The notes under the pieces are model-generated. The model was not told where the DNA came from and made no database searches. It saw nothing but the letters and a program-made list of their open reading frames with translations. A program made the translations under genes and the position numbers. This document shows, one piece after another, positions 44,898 to 52,387 of a DNA stretch of 64,000 nucleotides. Origin of the DNA: a virus. The stretch spans positions 62,001 to 126,000 of the IMG/VR virus record IMGVR_UViG_3300028844_004840; one strand, 5' to 3'. Numbering within the stretch: position 1 is the first letter of the stretch; every line of letters begins with the position of its first letter.

Positions 44898-46021
44898 TAT
44901 AAACCCACCATACATTCAATAATATCGTAGTGATCCTCGAACATTTTGTCGCGGCGTAGCTCAGAAATAGGCACCCATACAGCCTTTACAGCATCATCGG
45001 CCCCTTTAACTTTCGGTAGGCCTCCGCCGTTATTGTCGGACAGTTCGAATTTGTATGCCATGGTGACAGTACGTCCACGCTGTGATCGATACGGATCACT
45101 GAATTCGCGTGACTCGGTAATTGATCCGTTTAGAACGGGTTGTGGCACCGCCAGACGGGTCTCTTCGCGTAGTTCGCGAATAGCCGCTACGCGGCTATCT
45201 TCTGTCTCATTGACAAATCCACCCGGCAACGCCCAGAGACCTTGGCCAGGAAACCCGCCACGTTTCACCAACAGAATGTGACCCGCTTGCACTACAACCG
45301 CGTCAGCGGTGTAGAATACCGGAGGGTATTTTGGACAATATGCATCAGCGAAATCATTGAGCATTTTTACATCAGCACTGATGTAGTCTGCCATCCCGTT
45401 ATTTACAGCGAATTTTCGAATCTCTTTATCAGACGGACGTATGAACTGTTTCTTGTACTTCTTTAATAACGCATGCTCTTGTGCCACTTGTTCGAACCCA
45501 GTACTGTCCTGCCAGTCCTCCAGCCAATGTAAAACTTCCTCTGGCAGTTTCTCAGACCAGCGCGTTTGCCAGTCCTCATTCTCCAGATAATCTTTACGAA
45601 TATCAGTTGCGTTGATGCCTTCCACGTTTGCCGCCTCAATGTTTTCCCATGTTGGAAACGCTTTGAGGTAGAAACTTGACGCATCTTTTGAGTGCCCAAT
45701 AATACCCATATTATGTGTTTTCTGGGCCACTGTAACTGCACTTGATTGAATTCCACCAATCCAGCGGTCTAAGTTGTACGTGTGATCAACCTGTGGACAG
45801 AAATGGAGGCGTCCAGATGCAACCTCGTCTGGATAGACGGCGGTGATCATGTCTATGCGTTCTTGTGTAGTCCACGGGTTACGCGCGTAGCGCGGTTGTT
45901 GATCGCTCCCGATTACCAAGGCAACTTTCTCCGCCTTGGTAAGTGCTTCATCAACTACAGCCTTGTGTCCGTTGTGGAACGGCTGAAAACGACCAATAAA
46001 GGTCAAGACATCATGTGTCAT
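44897..46021 (-). CDS. nadM: bifunctional NMN adenylyltransferase / Nudix hydrolase
   Basis: 374 aa. The N-terminal half is a nucleotidyltransferase with GRFQPFHNGH (10-19) and INATDIRKDYL, converting NMN and ATP to NAD+. The C-terminal half carries a Nudix box (GGFVNETEDSRVAAIRELRE ET), likely acting on ADP-ribose or related products. This fused NadM-Nudix form is known from KVP40-type phages and cyanobacteria. It lies in one operon with nadV, so nicotinamide released by NAD+-cleaving defences could be recycled. Confidence 0.93.
   Translation of the reverse strand: MTHDVLTFIGRFQPFHNGHKAVVDEALTKAEKVALVIGSDQQPRYARNPWTTQERIDMITAVYPDEVASGRLHFCPQVDHTYNLDRWIGGIQSSAVTVAQKTHNMGIIGHSKDASSFYLKAFPTWENIEAANVEGINATDIRKDYLENEDWQTRWSEKLPEEVLHWLEDWQDSTGFEQVAQEHALLKKYKKQFIRPSDKEIRKFAVNNGMADYISADVKMLNDFADAYCPKYPPVFYTADAVVVQAGHILLVKRGGFPGQGLWALPGGFVNETEDSRVAAIRELREETRLAVPQPVLNGSITESREFSDPYRSQRGRTVTMAYKFELSDNNGGGLPKVKGADDAVKAVWVPISELRRDKMFEDHYDIIECMVGL
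45180..45198. repeat. dispersed short palindrome, CCGC-(GTA/GTTA/GTCA)-GCGG family
   Basis: Longest-stem copy: ATAGCCGC-TAC-GCGGCTAT. Other copies with N3 loops: 15287-15299, 21443-21455, 21828-21838, 32817-32829, 39490-39502, 58837-58851. With N4 loops: 1702-1715, 20992-21007, 25179-25190, 34107-34118, 34442-34455, 45297-45310, 63360-63377. Related: 18351-18365, 18459-18473, 43128-43149, 45882-45894. Stem ends differ but stay paired. Most copies lie inside genes. Confidence 0.65.
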
Positions 46022-46054
46022 GCGAAAACTCCTCTCGCTATGTTGTGCGTTGGT

Positions 46055-46588
46055 CTATCCAACGACTGTATATTGTTTAGCAAACTCTTTCGGTGCTGTC
46101 AAGAAAGAACCGTAAGTGGATGTCTCGTGCTCGAAAGTTGTTAGAAACACGGGGCCAATTGAATTTATGTCATATGCGATTGCCGCTTTGACCGCCTCTT
46201 CTGCACCAGCCCCGCAATGCATCGCGCCCATTGCATATGCGCCGCCAGATCCAATAGAGTCATATTCGTACGCTCGTGTCGTTGCGTGGCCTTCCGTAGT
46301 CATTGCCCATATACCTCCGTCTCGGTCAACCATTAGAATGTTAACACCATTATTGGGAGAATTCATTAGTAAATCTTTATCTCGAAACATGGTTGACGGA
46401 TTATCATGTGAATCCTGTATATCGGTTATCCACTCGATGTAAGAAACAACTGCTGCAAAGTTCCCAGAAAGTCCTACTAAATATTTCCCAGTATTGTAAA
46501 TTTTGACGGCGTTTGCACGAATCTCGTCACCCCATGCTTCACCGCTGTCTGCCGCCATGACGCCGTCTCGATAAGTAATTGTTGTCAT
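46055..46588 (-). CDS. HslV/proteasome beta-like Ntn-hydrolase
   Basis: 177 aa. The N-terminus TTITYRDGVMAADS lines up with HslV: Thr after the initiator Met as nucleophile, Asp in MAADS for Asp17, Lys in NAVKIY for Lys33. The later GSGGAYAMGAMHCGAGAEEA matches the HslV/proteasome helix-strand region. No HslU-type ATPase is seen in the window. It may be a phage protease used with a host ATPase or act alone; activity is not established. Overlaps the kinase gene by 4 nt. Confidence 0.72.
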   Translation of the reverse strand: MTTITYRDGVMAADSGEAWGDEIRANAVKIYNTGKYLVGLSGNFAAVVSYIEWITDIQDSHDNPSTMFRDKDLLMNSPNNGVNILMVDRDGGIWAMTTEGHATTRAYEYDSIGSGGAYAMGAMHCGAGAEEAVKAAIAYDINSIGPVFLTTFEHETSTYGSFLTAPKEFAKQYTVVG

Positions 46589-47082
46589 GCGACACCTGTC
46601 AAAATCATGTCGAAACCTTCATCTTTCGTTGGGCGTACGTACGCCGAACGTAATCGATCATCCGCAGCAGCAGGTATCAATTTTCCTTCGCGACCTTTCA
46701 TTCTCATTTGTCTAAGTTCTTCATCGATTTCAAAGTATACAGCTACTTTAGAATAGATCTTAGGTAATTGTGATAAAAACTTTCTACGTGATTTTAGGGA
46801 CAAATTGGTGCGATCAACCGCAATTGATTTTTTCGATTCGATGGCTTCACGGAATTCGATATCCATAGCCTTTGTGGCTTCATCGATGTGTTGCACCCAA
46901 ACACGGTCATAAGTGGTTCCGTATGCTTTCGCTACTTTCTCGACATAGTCGTCTGTCGATAAGAAAGTGTAGTTGGTCCCCAAGCTGGTACGCCATGTGG
47001 ATTTACCCGAACCAGGTAAACCCACAAGCAGAACACATACTGGCCCCGCGATGTTTCCATTAGCCGTTACAAGATCATTCAT
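46585..47082 (-). CDS. polynucleotide kinase-like P-loop kinase
   Basis: 165 aa. Walker A GLPGSGKST (21-29), STDDY (about 42-46), AVDRTNLSLKSRRK (about 88-101) and a basic lid (QMRMKGREGK) match the kinase half of T4 Pnkp. It would phosphorylate 5'-OH ends of RNA or DNA. The phosphatase half of T4 Pnkp is missing here, but a separate HAD phosphatase is encoded at 49039. It overlaps the Rnl1-like ligase gene by 4 nt, giving a heal-and-seal pair. Confidence 0.82.
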   Translation of the reverse strand: MNDLVTANGNIAGPVCVLLVGLPGSGKSTWRTSLGTNYTFLSTDDYVEKVAKAYGTTYDRVWVQHIDEATKAMDIEFREAIESKKSIAVDRTNLSLKSRRKFLSQLPKIYSKVAVYFEIDEELRQMRMKGREGKLIPAAADDRLRSAYVRPTKDEGFDMILTGVA

Positions 47083-48365
47083 TCATTGTCCTCCGTTTCG
47101 TTCCAGTCAAATGAGAATTCCCATTTGTCTTTTATTTCTCGCCACTTAGTTTCAGACACTAGCCCGCTCTCAAGTGCTTTCATTGCTGCTTTCTGGCTGT
47201 CTTCCAGCTTGCCGTCCCACAATGCGAACACGAGTGAACGAATGTGAGGTTGGTCTGCCAATTTACCGCTTACAGCGAAACCTCGTTTTGTGTCGAAATC
47301 CCGTTTTGACCACTCGTAGTAGGTTTCTATCTTGTCTTCAAGCAAATTCATTTCGCCCCAGAAAGAATCTACAAATGCAGTTAGTCGATCTTGATCTTCG
47401 GTGTCCAGTAAGGGAAGAAGATCATCGATTGTATCTGAGAGAATAACGGTGATGAGATTTCGCTCCGTCGCCATCTTCTCTTTCGCTCTGTGTAAATCAA
47501 CGTATTCTTCTGTCTTTACCTTTACAAAGCCCCAACTAGGCCACCACAAGACGACGCCTTCGGGAATGTCCGAAGATTGTCGAATACTTTGGACAAACTT
47601 TGTGGCGAGGCCTTCGTTGGTAGTTGTATCCCATGCATCTAATCCTGTATTATTGCCGATGTCGGCATTATAAACATCTACAACAGGTACGTCGAAAGCG
47701 TTTGCGACTTGGAGAACGTCTTCGCGGGACCAGTATACCCCACTTATAGTTTCTCGAATAGCCAGCAAGACCATGTCACGCTTTGGATAAGATACGACGA
47801 TGCGGTTTTCTTTAGACACATATTCGAAGATGGGGGTAACACCTAGTTCCATGCAGGCGCGCGCCATGTTCTCATACTTATCATACTGTGCTGCGAAAAT
47901 CTGTGCCATTTTTGCAACGTCAGTATCAGGACCCATTTTGGTGCCCCACCGCACTTTATCTGCGACCAAGAACGGGCGCATCATGGATCCATCCATTTTA
48001 TCCATGATAACGTGTGGGGTGTTAAAAGGGAGCGCAGTCATTGATACTTCTTCACGTTCGCCAGCGTTGAAGAACTTGTGGAAAGGGCGGGATGCAATAA
48101 AGCCTGACGCAGTATTAAAGGCAATACCACGGCATTCGCGTCTTAGGGCGCTTCTCAGTGAATCTTGGTCGAGAACGTGGTTTTCCCATTCATCCCCTTG
48201 TGCTTGTTCCCACTCCGCATCGGTTGGCATTGGTGGGAACACGTCGCTGCCCATATGGTTGTAGTTGATATAGGTATATCCACAATCCTTTTCGACCACG
48301 CGGAAGGCGCTATCGCCATCCACCGCTGGGAGTATTTCGGATATATGCTGAATAGCTGGGTACAT
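47079..48365 (-). CDS. RNA ligase, T4 Rnl1-like
   Basis: 428 aa. Rnl1 features: RRECRGIAFN and SRPFHKFFNAGE before motif I, DKMDGSM with Lys123 as the nucleophile, motif IIIa FEYVSKENRIV, motif IV PEGVVLWW and motif V FVKVKTEEYVDLH, then a helical C-terminal domain. Rnl1 enzymes rejoin tRNAs cut in the anticodon loop, as T4 does against PrrC. The adjoining kinase supplies 5'-phosphates. GGAGAACAAT precedes the ATG. Confidence 0.88.
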   Translation of the reverse strand: MYPAIQHISEILPAVDGDSAFRVVEKDCGYTYINYNHMGSDVFPPMPTDAEWEQAQGDEWENHVLDQDSLRSALRRECRGIAFNTASGFIASRPFHKFFNAGEREEVSMTALPFNTPHVIMDKMDGSMMRPFLVADKVRWGTKMGPDTDVAKMAQIFAAQYDKYENMARACMELGVTPIFEYVSKENRIVVSYPKRDMVLLAIRETISGVYWSREDVLQVANAFDVPVVDVYNADIGNNTGLDAWDTTTNEGLATKFVQSIRQSSDIPEGVVLWWPSWGFVKVKTEEYVDLHRAKEKMATERNLITVILSDTIDDLLPLLDTEDQDRLTAFVDSFWGEMNLLEDKIETYYEWSKRDFDTKRGFAVSGKLADQPHIRSLVFALWDGKLEDSQKAAMKALESGLVSETKWREIKDKWEFSFDWNETEDNE

Positions 48366-48374
48366 ATTGTTCTC

Positions 48375-48770
48375 CTATTCTTTGTAGAACGTGTGGCCTC
48401 CAATTGTGCCAATTTGTTCAAATTGTCTGGTCCAGCGATTATTCACCGAGCTTGCGGCAAAGTGTGTCGCTCCTTCTACATACATAGTCGATTCGTCCGT
48501 GACGTCAATAGCGATCTGCTGTGCTCGTTCCCATGCTTCTGTTTCTTGCGTAGTTTCGGGTAAGCCGTCGCACATGTATGAAAACTGGCAGTCGTGCGGT
48601 CGGGGTCCATTGTCTTGGGCGGTCACCGCGCAGGCATTATCCGGATACCGAGGACTGTCCACGCGATTGAGGATTACTTCGGCGACCGCGTACTGACCTT
48701 CAACGGGTTCTCCACGGGCTTCGAAATACACGGCGAGTGCTATACACATCGCCGAAGACGTTAGGATCAT
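48375..48770 (-). CDS. SleB-like cell wall hydrolase, exported
   Basis: 131 aa from ATG 48770, which overlaps the preceding stop (ATGA). An N-terminal hydrophobic signal (MILTSSAMCIALAV) leads into the Hydrolase_2/SleB domain: YFEARGEPVEGQYAVAEVIL, NRVDSPRYP, CQFSYMCDG, GATHFAASSV and the terminal HTFYKE. It would cut peptidoglycan glycan strands from the periplasmic side. It lies 35 kb from the lysis cassette and may serve infection or superinfection control instead. Confidence 0.8.
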   Translation of the reverse strand: MILTSSAMCIALAVYFEARGEPVEGQYAVAEVILNRVDSPRYPDNACAVTAQDNGPRPHDCQFSYMCDGLPETTQETEAWERAQQIAIDVTDESTMYVEGATHFAASSVNNRWTRQFEQIGTIGGHTFYKE

Positions 48771-49039
48771 TGTGACGAAAACTCGACCATGTTGGGGCGG
48801 TCCCGACACGGTATATGCGCCATAGCTGGTCCCCCTGTGCCAAGCGTTGGCAGGAAGCTGAAACAGTCACCAGTGAATGTGTCATGCAGATATAGCATGT
48901 CTTCTTCCAGATGTAGAACAAAATAATCCGTTCTAATTACCTCCCGCTCAGTAATAACATGGGGTTGTTTTTCGTACAAAAAAACTGCCGCGACCGTTCC
49001 CAACACTGCCGTCCATAAAATTGTTGTTAACCAATTCAT
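48767..49039 (-). CDS. membrane-anchored hypothetical protein
   Basis: 90 aa from ATG 49039, sharing its A with the HAD gene stop (TAATG). One N-terminal membrane helix (MNWLTTILWTAVLGTVAAVF) and a periplasmic domain with two Cys. Overlaps the SleB-like gene by 4 nt, so the two may act together in the envelope. Confidence 0.55.
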   Translation of the reverse strand: MNWLTTILWTAVLGTVAAVFLYEKQPHVITEREVIRTDYFVLHLEEDMLYLHDTFTGDCFSFLPTLGTGGPAMAHIPCRDRPNMVEFSSQ

Positions 49040-49599
49040 TAGAAATCTCCTTCTGCAACTTGAACACACATGATACCGTGCGAGCGCCACATATCTACAA
49101 CCTGATTTCGATCATCAAATACCAGTGTTGGATCGTATCCATCCGCACGCGCCTTTGCCAATAACTCTGTTTTCACGATATCGTCTTTACGGCTGTCTGG
49201 CATTTGCTTGCCCTTGCGGGTCAGTTTGATGGAGCCATCTTCATTGCGCACCCAATCGTCGCGGATATAGATTGCATCGTAGGTTATGCCGTATTTTGCT
49301 AACCACTCTTCGGTGACCTCCAAATCAATGCGACTGCGGGCTGTCATCATAACCACGACCCATCCGGCAGCTTTCAACGTCTTAACGGCGTCTATGATTG
49401 GCTGGATTGGCAGGTCCTGATCCATGTTCTTCCGAAACACGGGCCATTTATACGCCTTTGGAACAGCTTCGGATGCAAGCCGACGGTGTGTAAAATCAGC
49501 AACAGTTCCATCTACGTCGCAGAATAACACTCCGCCTACTGTTGTGTCGATTTCGGTTGGCCCTTCGTGGGCGTCAATGACTGTGAGTATTGATGCCAT
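49039..49599 (-). CDS. HAD-family phosphatase, Pnkp 3'-phosphatase-like
   Basis: 186 aa. HAD motifs: FCDVDGTVAD (Asp28, Asp30), VVMMTARSRID (motif II), a Lys-containing stretch and VFDDRNQVVDMW (motif IV). The overall order and the RIDLEVTEEWLAKYGI segment resemble the phosphatase half of T4 Pnkp, which removes 3'- and 2',3'-cyclic phosphates. With the separate kinase at 46585 it would rebuild T4 Pnkp from two genes. Confidence 0.8.
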   Translation of the reverse strand: MASILTVIDAHEGPTEIDTTVGGVLFCDVDGTVADFTHRRLASEAVPKAYKWPVFRKNMDQDLPIQPIIDAVKTLKAAGWVVVMMTARSRIDLEVTEEWLAKYGITYDAIYIRDDWVRNEDGSIKLTRKGKQMPDSRKDDIVKTELLAKARADGYDPTLVFDDRNQVVDMWRSHGIMCVQVAEGDF

Positions 49600-49665
49600 A
49601 ATGTCCTCCTAAATTTTGGCGTATATTCAGATGTGGGTGGCGAGGACAAGCCCCGCCTTCCATTT

Positions 49666-50247
49666 TTATCGGTATGGGTTGTTTGCCGTTGGAATTTCAA
49701 AGGGCGTTACAAACGCATCTTGTTCCATATACACCGCGTGAAGTCCTAGATCACCTTCTACCGGACCTGTATTCGGATCGAAAGAACAGATAACGTAAGT
49801 TGCTGCCAATCCTTCGGGCATGAACAAAGCGTTTGGTTCCATTTGTGGGAGAGGCATCGCTCCTCGGGAATCCCCCAAATCGATGTCGGGGGTCAGTTTA
49901 ACGGGGCTGGCGTATTGAATGGAAGAATTGATACCGTATCCGACACTGTCACAAATGTATACAAATGTCCCATCCAACGTAACAAAATAAGTGTACGTCT
50001 GATATTCGGGATTGTCGCGCAATTCATAGATCATCTTCACCATCTGTCGTTCGAAAAAATTAGTGATGGCGGGCATTGGTACTTGTCGTACGCCTTGTGC
50101 TACAAGTCCTTCTAATTGCTGGGAAACTGCTGTGTCCGAAGCGCTTCCAGTACAGGCGGAGCCAAATAAACCGCCGCAGGCTGTCGCGACAGTACCCATA
50201 CTGGTCAGGCCAATAACAAGTGCGAGCGCTTTAAAAATATTTTTCAT
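49666..50247 (-). CDS. exported protein, possible lipoprotein
   Basis: 193 aa behind AAGGAGATATAC. N-terminal signal (FKALALVIGLTSMGTVATAC) with Cys24 where a lipobox could lie, though ATAC is an imperfect lipobox. The rest is beta-rich with further Cys. Envelope location is likely; function unknown. A hairpin-poor GC stretch follows the stop. Confidence 0.6.
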   Translation of the reverse strand: MKNIFKALALVIGLTSMGTVATACGGLFGSACTGSASDTAVSQQLEGLVAQGVRQVPMPAITNFFERQMVKMIYELRDNPEYQTYTYFVTLDGTFVYICDSVGYGINSSIQYASPVKLTPDIDLGDSRGAMPLPQMEPNALFMPEGLAATYVICSFDPNTGPVEGDLGLHAVYMEQDAFVTPFEIPTANNPYR

Positions 50248-50257
50248 GTATATCTCC

Positions 50258-50614
50258 TTAATTCACGTAGATCCCTGCTTCACGCAGAAAATCTTTTTGT
50301 TGTTGTTGTAAGCTGCTTAGCGTGCTGCTGTCGAGTGACCCAAACTGCTGGCGTGCAACAGATAGAATAGCATTACGTGCTCCGACATCGGCGGAGGCGT
50401 AGTCAAGCTGCATTTGATTGATCTGTTGGCGTAGGCCGTCGCGGTATGCTTGGCTGTTTTGCTGTGTTTGGTATCGAGTTTCTTCTTGGAACGGTTTTAC
50501 AAAGCGCTCACCAAAAATAACAAATCCTCCGACACCTCCAACCAAAATAATCGCAGCTAACACAAACAATGAGCTAAATTTTGCAGTTTCTTTTACTTCT
50601 TGTCTATAAGACAT
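50258..50614 (-). CDS. single-pass membrane protein, paralogue 1
   Basis: 118 aa. Residues 1-45 (MSYRQEVKETAKFSSLFVL, then a Gly/Val membrane helix and FGERF) are nearly identical to the gene at 50628-50987. The C-terminal half is a Gln-rich helix (QQNSQAYRDGLRQQINQM). Sits 13 nt from its paralogue. Function unknown. Confidence 0.6.
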   Translation of the reverse strand: MSYRQEVKETAKFSSLFVLAAIILVGGVGGFVIFGERFVKPFQEETRYQTQQNSQAYRDGLRQQINQMQLDYASADVGARNAILSVARQQFGSLDSSTLSSLQQQQKDFLREAGIYVN

Positions 50615-50627
50615 GATGGTCTCCTCT

Positions 50628-50987
50628 TTAATATAAATAGACGCCAGCGTTCTGCATGTAACTTATTTGCCAGTCCTCTAGTTGACATGTAGTAGGCGTG
50701 GACGTTCTGTCAATCTCAAATTGTACGATGAATAAAACAGCATTACGTTCTGCAGCACTTTCGGCGGCGGAGTGTGCAACTATCCCTCGATCTATTGTCA
50801 GGCTCCGTTCTTGGCAAGAAACCTGTCGGATGTGCTGCAGCGCTGTATGCGTATCTTCTTGAAACGGGTTTGTAAAGCGCTCGCCAAAAAGAGCAAATCC
50901 TCCGATACCTACGACCAAAATAATCGCAACTAGCACAAATAATGAACTAAATTTTGCAGTTTCTTTTACTTCTTGTTGGTAAGCCAT
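50628..50987 (-). CDS. single-pass membrane protein, paralogue 2
   Basis: 119 aa. The N-terminal 45 residues match the gene at 50258 closely and both end in a short conserved motif (NAGVYLY here, EAGIYVN there), while the middle differs and holds three Cys. A recent tandem duplication followed by divergence of the periplasmic part is likely. Promoter-like site at 51020-51048. Confidence 0.6.
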   Translation of the reverse strand: MAYQQEVKETAKFSSLFVLVAIILVVGIGGFALFGERFTNPFQEDTHTALQHIRQVSCQERSLTIDRGIVAHSAAESAAERNAVLFIVQFEIDRTSTPTTCQLEDWQISYMQNAGVYLY

Positions 50988-51019
50988 GGTGGTCTCCTCA
51001 TGATTGTTGCGGTTGATTC

Positions 51020-51048
51020 TTTGTAAACAATCGTTGTTTAGCTGTCAA
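51020..51048 (-). promoter_or_regulatory. sigma70-type promoter for paralogous membrane protein genes
   Basis: Minus strand: TTGACA (51043-51048), 17-nt spacer, TACAAA (51020-51025). Confidence 0.5.
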
Positions 51049-51260
51049 TCCTTTTCATATGGATTATCTTCGAGTGTTTGGGCCACTGCCATCCCAATCT
51101 CGTGAAAAGCCTTGGGAACACGTCGTGCAATGCGTGCTGACACGTCCTCTACGCCCTGTGCATACGCCTTAGATGGGTGTGTGGTGCGAAGACCCATGGA
51201 AGTCAGTACACGCGCTCTATCCTGCTTAAATCGAGATATCATGGTATGTATATTCACCAT
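51045..51260 (-). CDS. hypothetical small basic protein
   Basis: 71 aa, basic helical N-terminus (MISRFKQDRARVL), acidic end. The promoter -35 at 51043-51048 overlaps its stop. No family recognised. Confidence 0.5.
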   Translation of the reverse strand: MVNIHTMISRFKQDRARVLTSMGLRTTHPSKAYAQGVEDVSARIARRVPKAFHEIGMAVAQTLEDNPYEKD

Positions 51261-51261
51261 A

Positions 51262-51507
51262 CTATTCCAACGCCTCCCGCGCTATCTCATAGCAAACGCC
51301 TGCCCCTTGTCTTTCTGCCGCTTCCACTACATCGATAAGGGCGCGCTTCATTTTCGTCGCTGTATCCATAATTGGCTCGAACATGATGCACATTGCCTCA
51401 TATTGTTGCTCTTGTGTAAGTCCTTTCCAAAGCGCATCCGCTTCCGCCATATCAATGACCAACCTGCCGTTCTTTATTCCAGCATTCATCGGTTTTGTAA
51501 GTGGCAT
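51262..51507 (-). CDS. hypothetical helical protein
   Basis: 81 aa, almost all helix, ending one base before the next start. Segments LTQEQQYEAMCIMFEPIM and MKRALIDVVEAAERQG. GGAG lies 15 nt upstream of the ATG. No family recognised. Confidence 0.5.
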   Translation of the reverse strand: MPLTKPMNAGIKNGRLVIDMAEADALWKGLTQEQQYEAMCIMFEPIMDTATKMKRALIDVVEAAERQGAGVCYEIAREALE

Positions 51508-51525
51508 CTATTATGTTACTCCATG

Positions 51526-51831
51526 TTATTGATTCGAGGTACCTTCATCAGTATCCCAATGTTGCATATCTTCGTCTACAAGTTCCCATGCACCGCCAGC
51601 GTCCCACGCCATATCAGCAGAGCCAAACGGCTCCCCGTAATTTTGGAGTAAGTCTATCGCGTAATTGGTCGCATCTTCTAGCATGAAACTGCCTCCAGTA
51701 CGTACAACAATTCGCGCCGCCATGCTATTAATGAACTGACCCAGCGTAATTCCATCATATACGGCGACCGGTGCCGCAATTACTTCTTGACAGGGGGGGT
51801 TTTGGGGGCTGGTCTGCGTAGAAGTCGGCAA
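51526..51831 (-). CDS. hypothetical protein, possibly the second half of a frameshifted gene
   Basis: 101 aa if read from a TTG at 51831. That start lies inside the gene at 51755-51946 and has only a weak site, which makes an independent start doubtful. The frame begins to look protein-like after a run of seven C (51791-51797 as G on the + strand): CQEVIAAPVAVYDGITLGQF and acidic helical residues after it. See the note at 51755. Confidence 0.4.
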   Translation of the reverse strand: MPTSTQTSPQNPPCQEVIAAPVAVYDGITLGQFINSMAARIVVRTGGSFMLEDATNYAIDLLQNYGEPFGSADMAWDAGGAWELVDEDMQHWDTDEGTSNQ

Positions 51832-51946
51832 CCTTCATTGGGTTGAAAAATCTTCGGGGTCGTTCGCCTAATTTAACGTAGCACCGCGCACAAATCCAAA
51901 AACCGTTAACAACGTCCCCTTCCCAGTGCTTACAAGTGTATGACAT
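51755..51946 (-). CDS. hypothetical zinc-ribbon-like protein, possible frameshift at C7 run
   Basis: 63 aa with a Cys/His cluster (YTCKHWEG, FWICARCYVK) then a Pro-rich end that runs into a seven-base C tract at 51791-51797. Removing one C would fuse this frame to the 51526 frame and give a single protein of about 140 aa. Either the gene is broken, or the tract is a slippage or sequencing site. AAGGATTGAACAA precedes the ATG. Confidence 0.5.
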   Translation of the reverse strand: MSYTCKHWEGDVVNGFWICARCYVKLGERPRRFFNPMKVADFYADQPPKPPLSRSNCGTGRRI

Positions 51947-51984
51947 TTGTTCAATCCTTTATATATTTCTCTCTGATAACCACC

Positions 51985-52012
51985 AACATACTGTAGTAAA
52001 TCCTGTAGTCAA
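51985..52012 (-). promoter_or_regulatory. promoter-like site
   Basis: Minus strand: TTGACT (52007-52012), 16-nt spacer, TATGTT (51985-51990), in the 129-nt gap before the gene starting at 51946. Confidence 0.45.
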
Positions 52013-52075
52013 TAAGAAAAATGGAGGACCACTTATACGCGCACAAGCATGGGGGCGCTCCATTCAATTCGCCTA

Positions 52076-52387
52076 TTAAGGGTCGGTGCGGTCCTGAAAA
52101 AAGATCGTATCACCATCCTCGTGAAACACTGTAAACGCGTCAGTTTTCATGTCAGGACCTTCGGCGCAAACCTTTGCCCAATTCTCTGGTCCCACCGTCC
52201 ATCTAACGCCATGCGCATTGCGATCTGGCTTTGGTGCCAGTCGATGGATGGTGCCACCGTGGGTACAGGCCAAATCGTTCAGAAATGATTCGTAAAACGT
52301 CGCAGCTTCGTCAGCGGTTGTCAAGTGACCTGTGATCGGGAAAGACACTGGATCAGGGTCATCGTCGTATCGCTTTACCAATGGCAT
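52076..52387 (-). CDS. hypothetical 103-aa protein
   Basis: 103 aa, mixed alpha/beta, acidic (FPITGHLTTADEAATFYESF). Its ATG shares a base with the synthetase-like gene stop (TAATG). Function unknown. Confidence 0.5.
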   Translation of the reverse strand: MPLVKRYDDDPDPVSFPITGHLTTADEAATFYESFLNDLACTHGGTIHRLAPKPDRNAHGVRWTVGPENWAKVCAEGPDMKTDAFTVFHEDGDTIFFQDRTDP

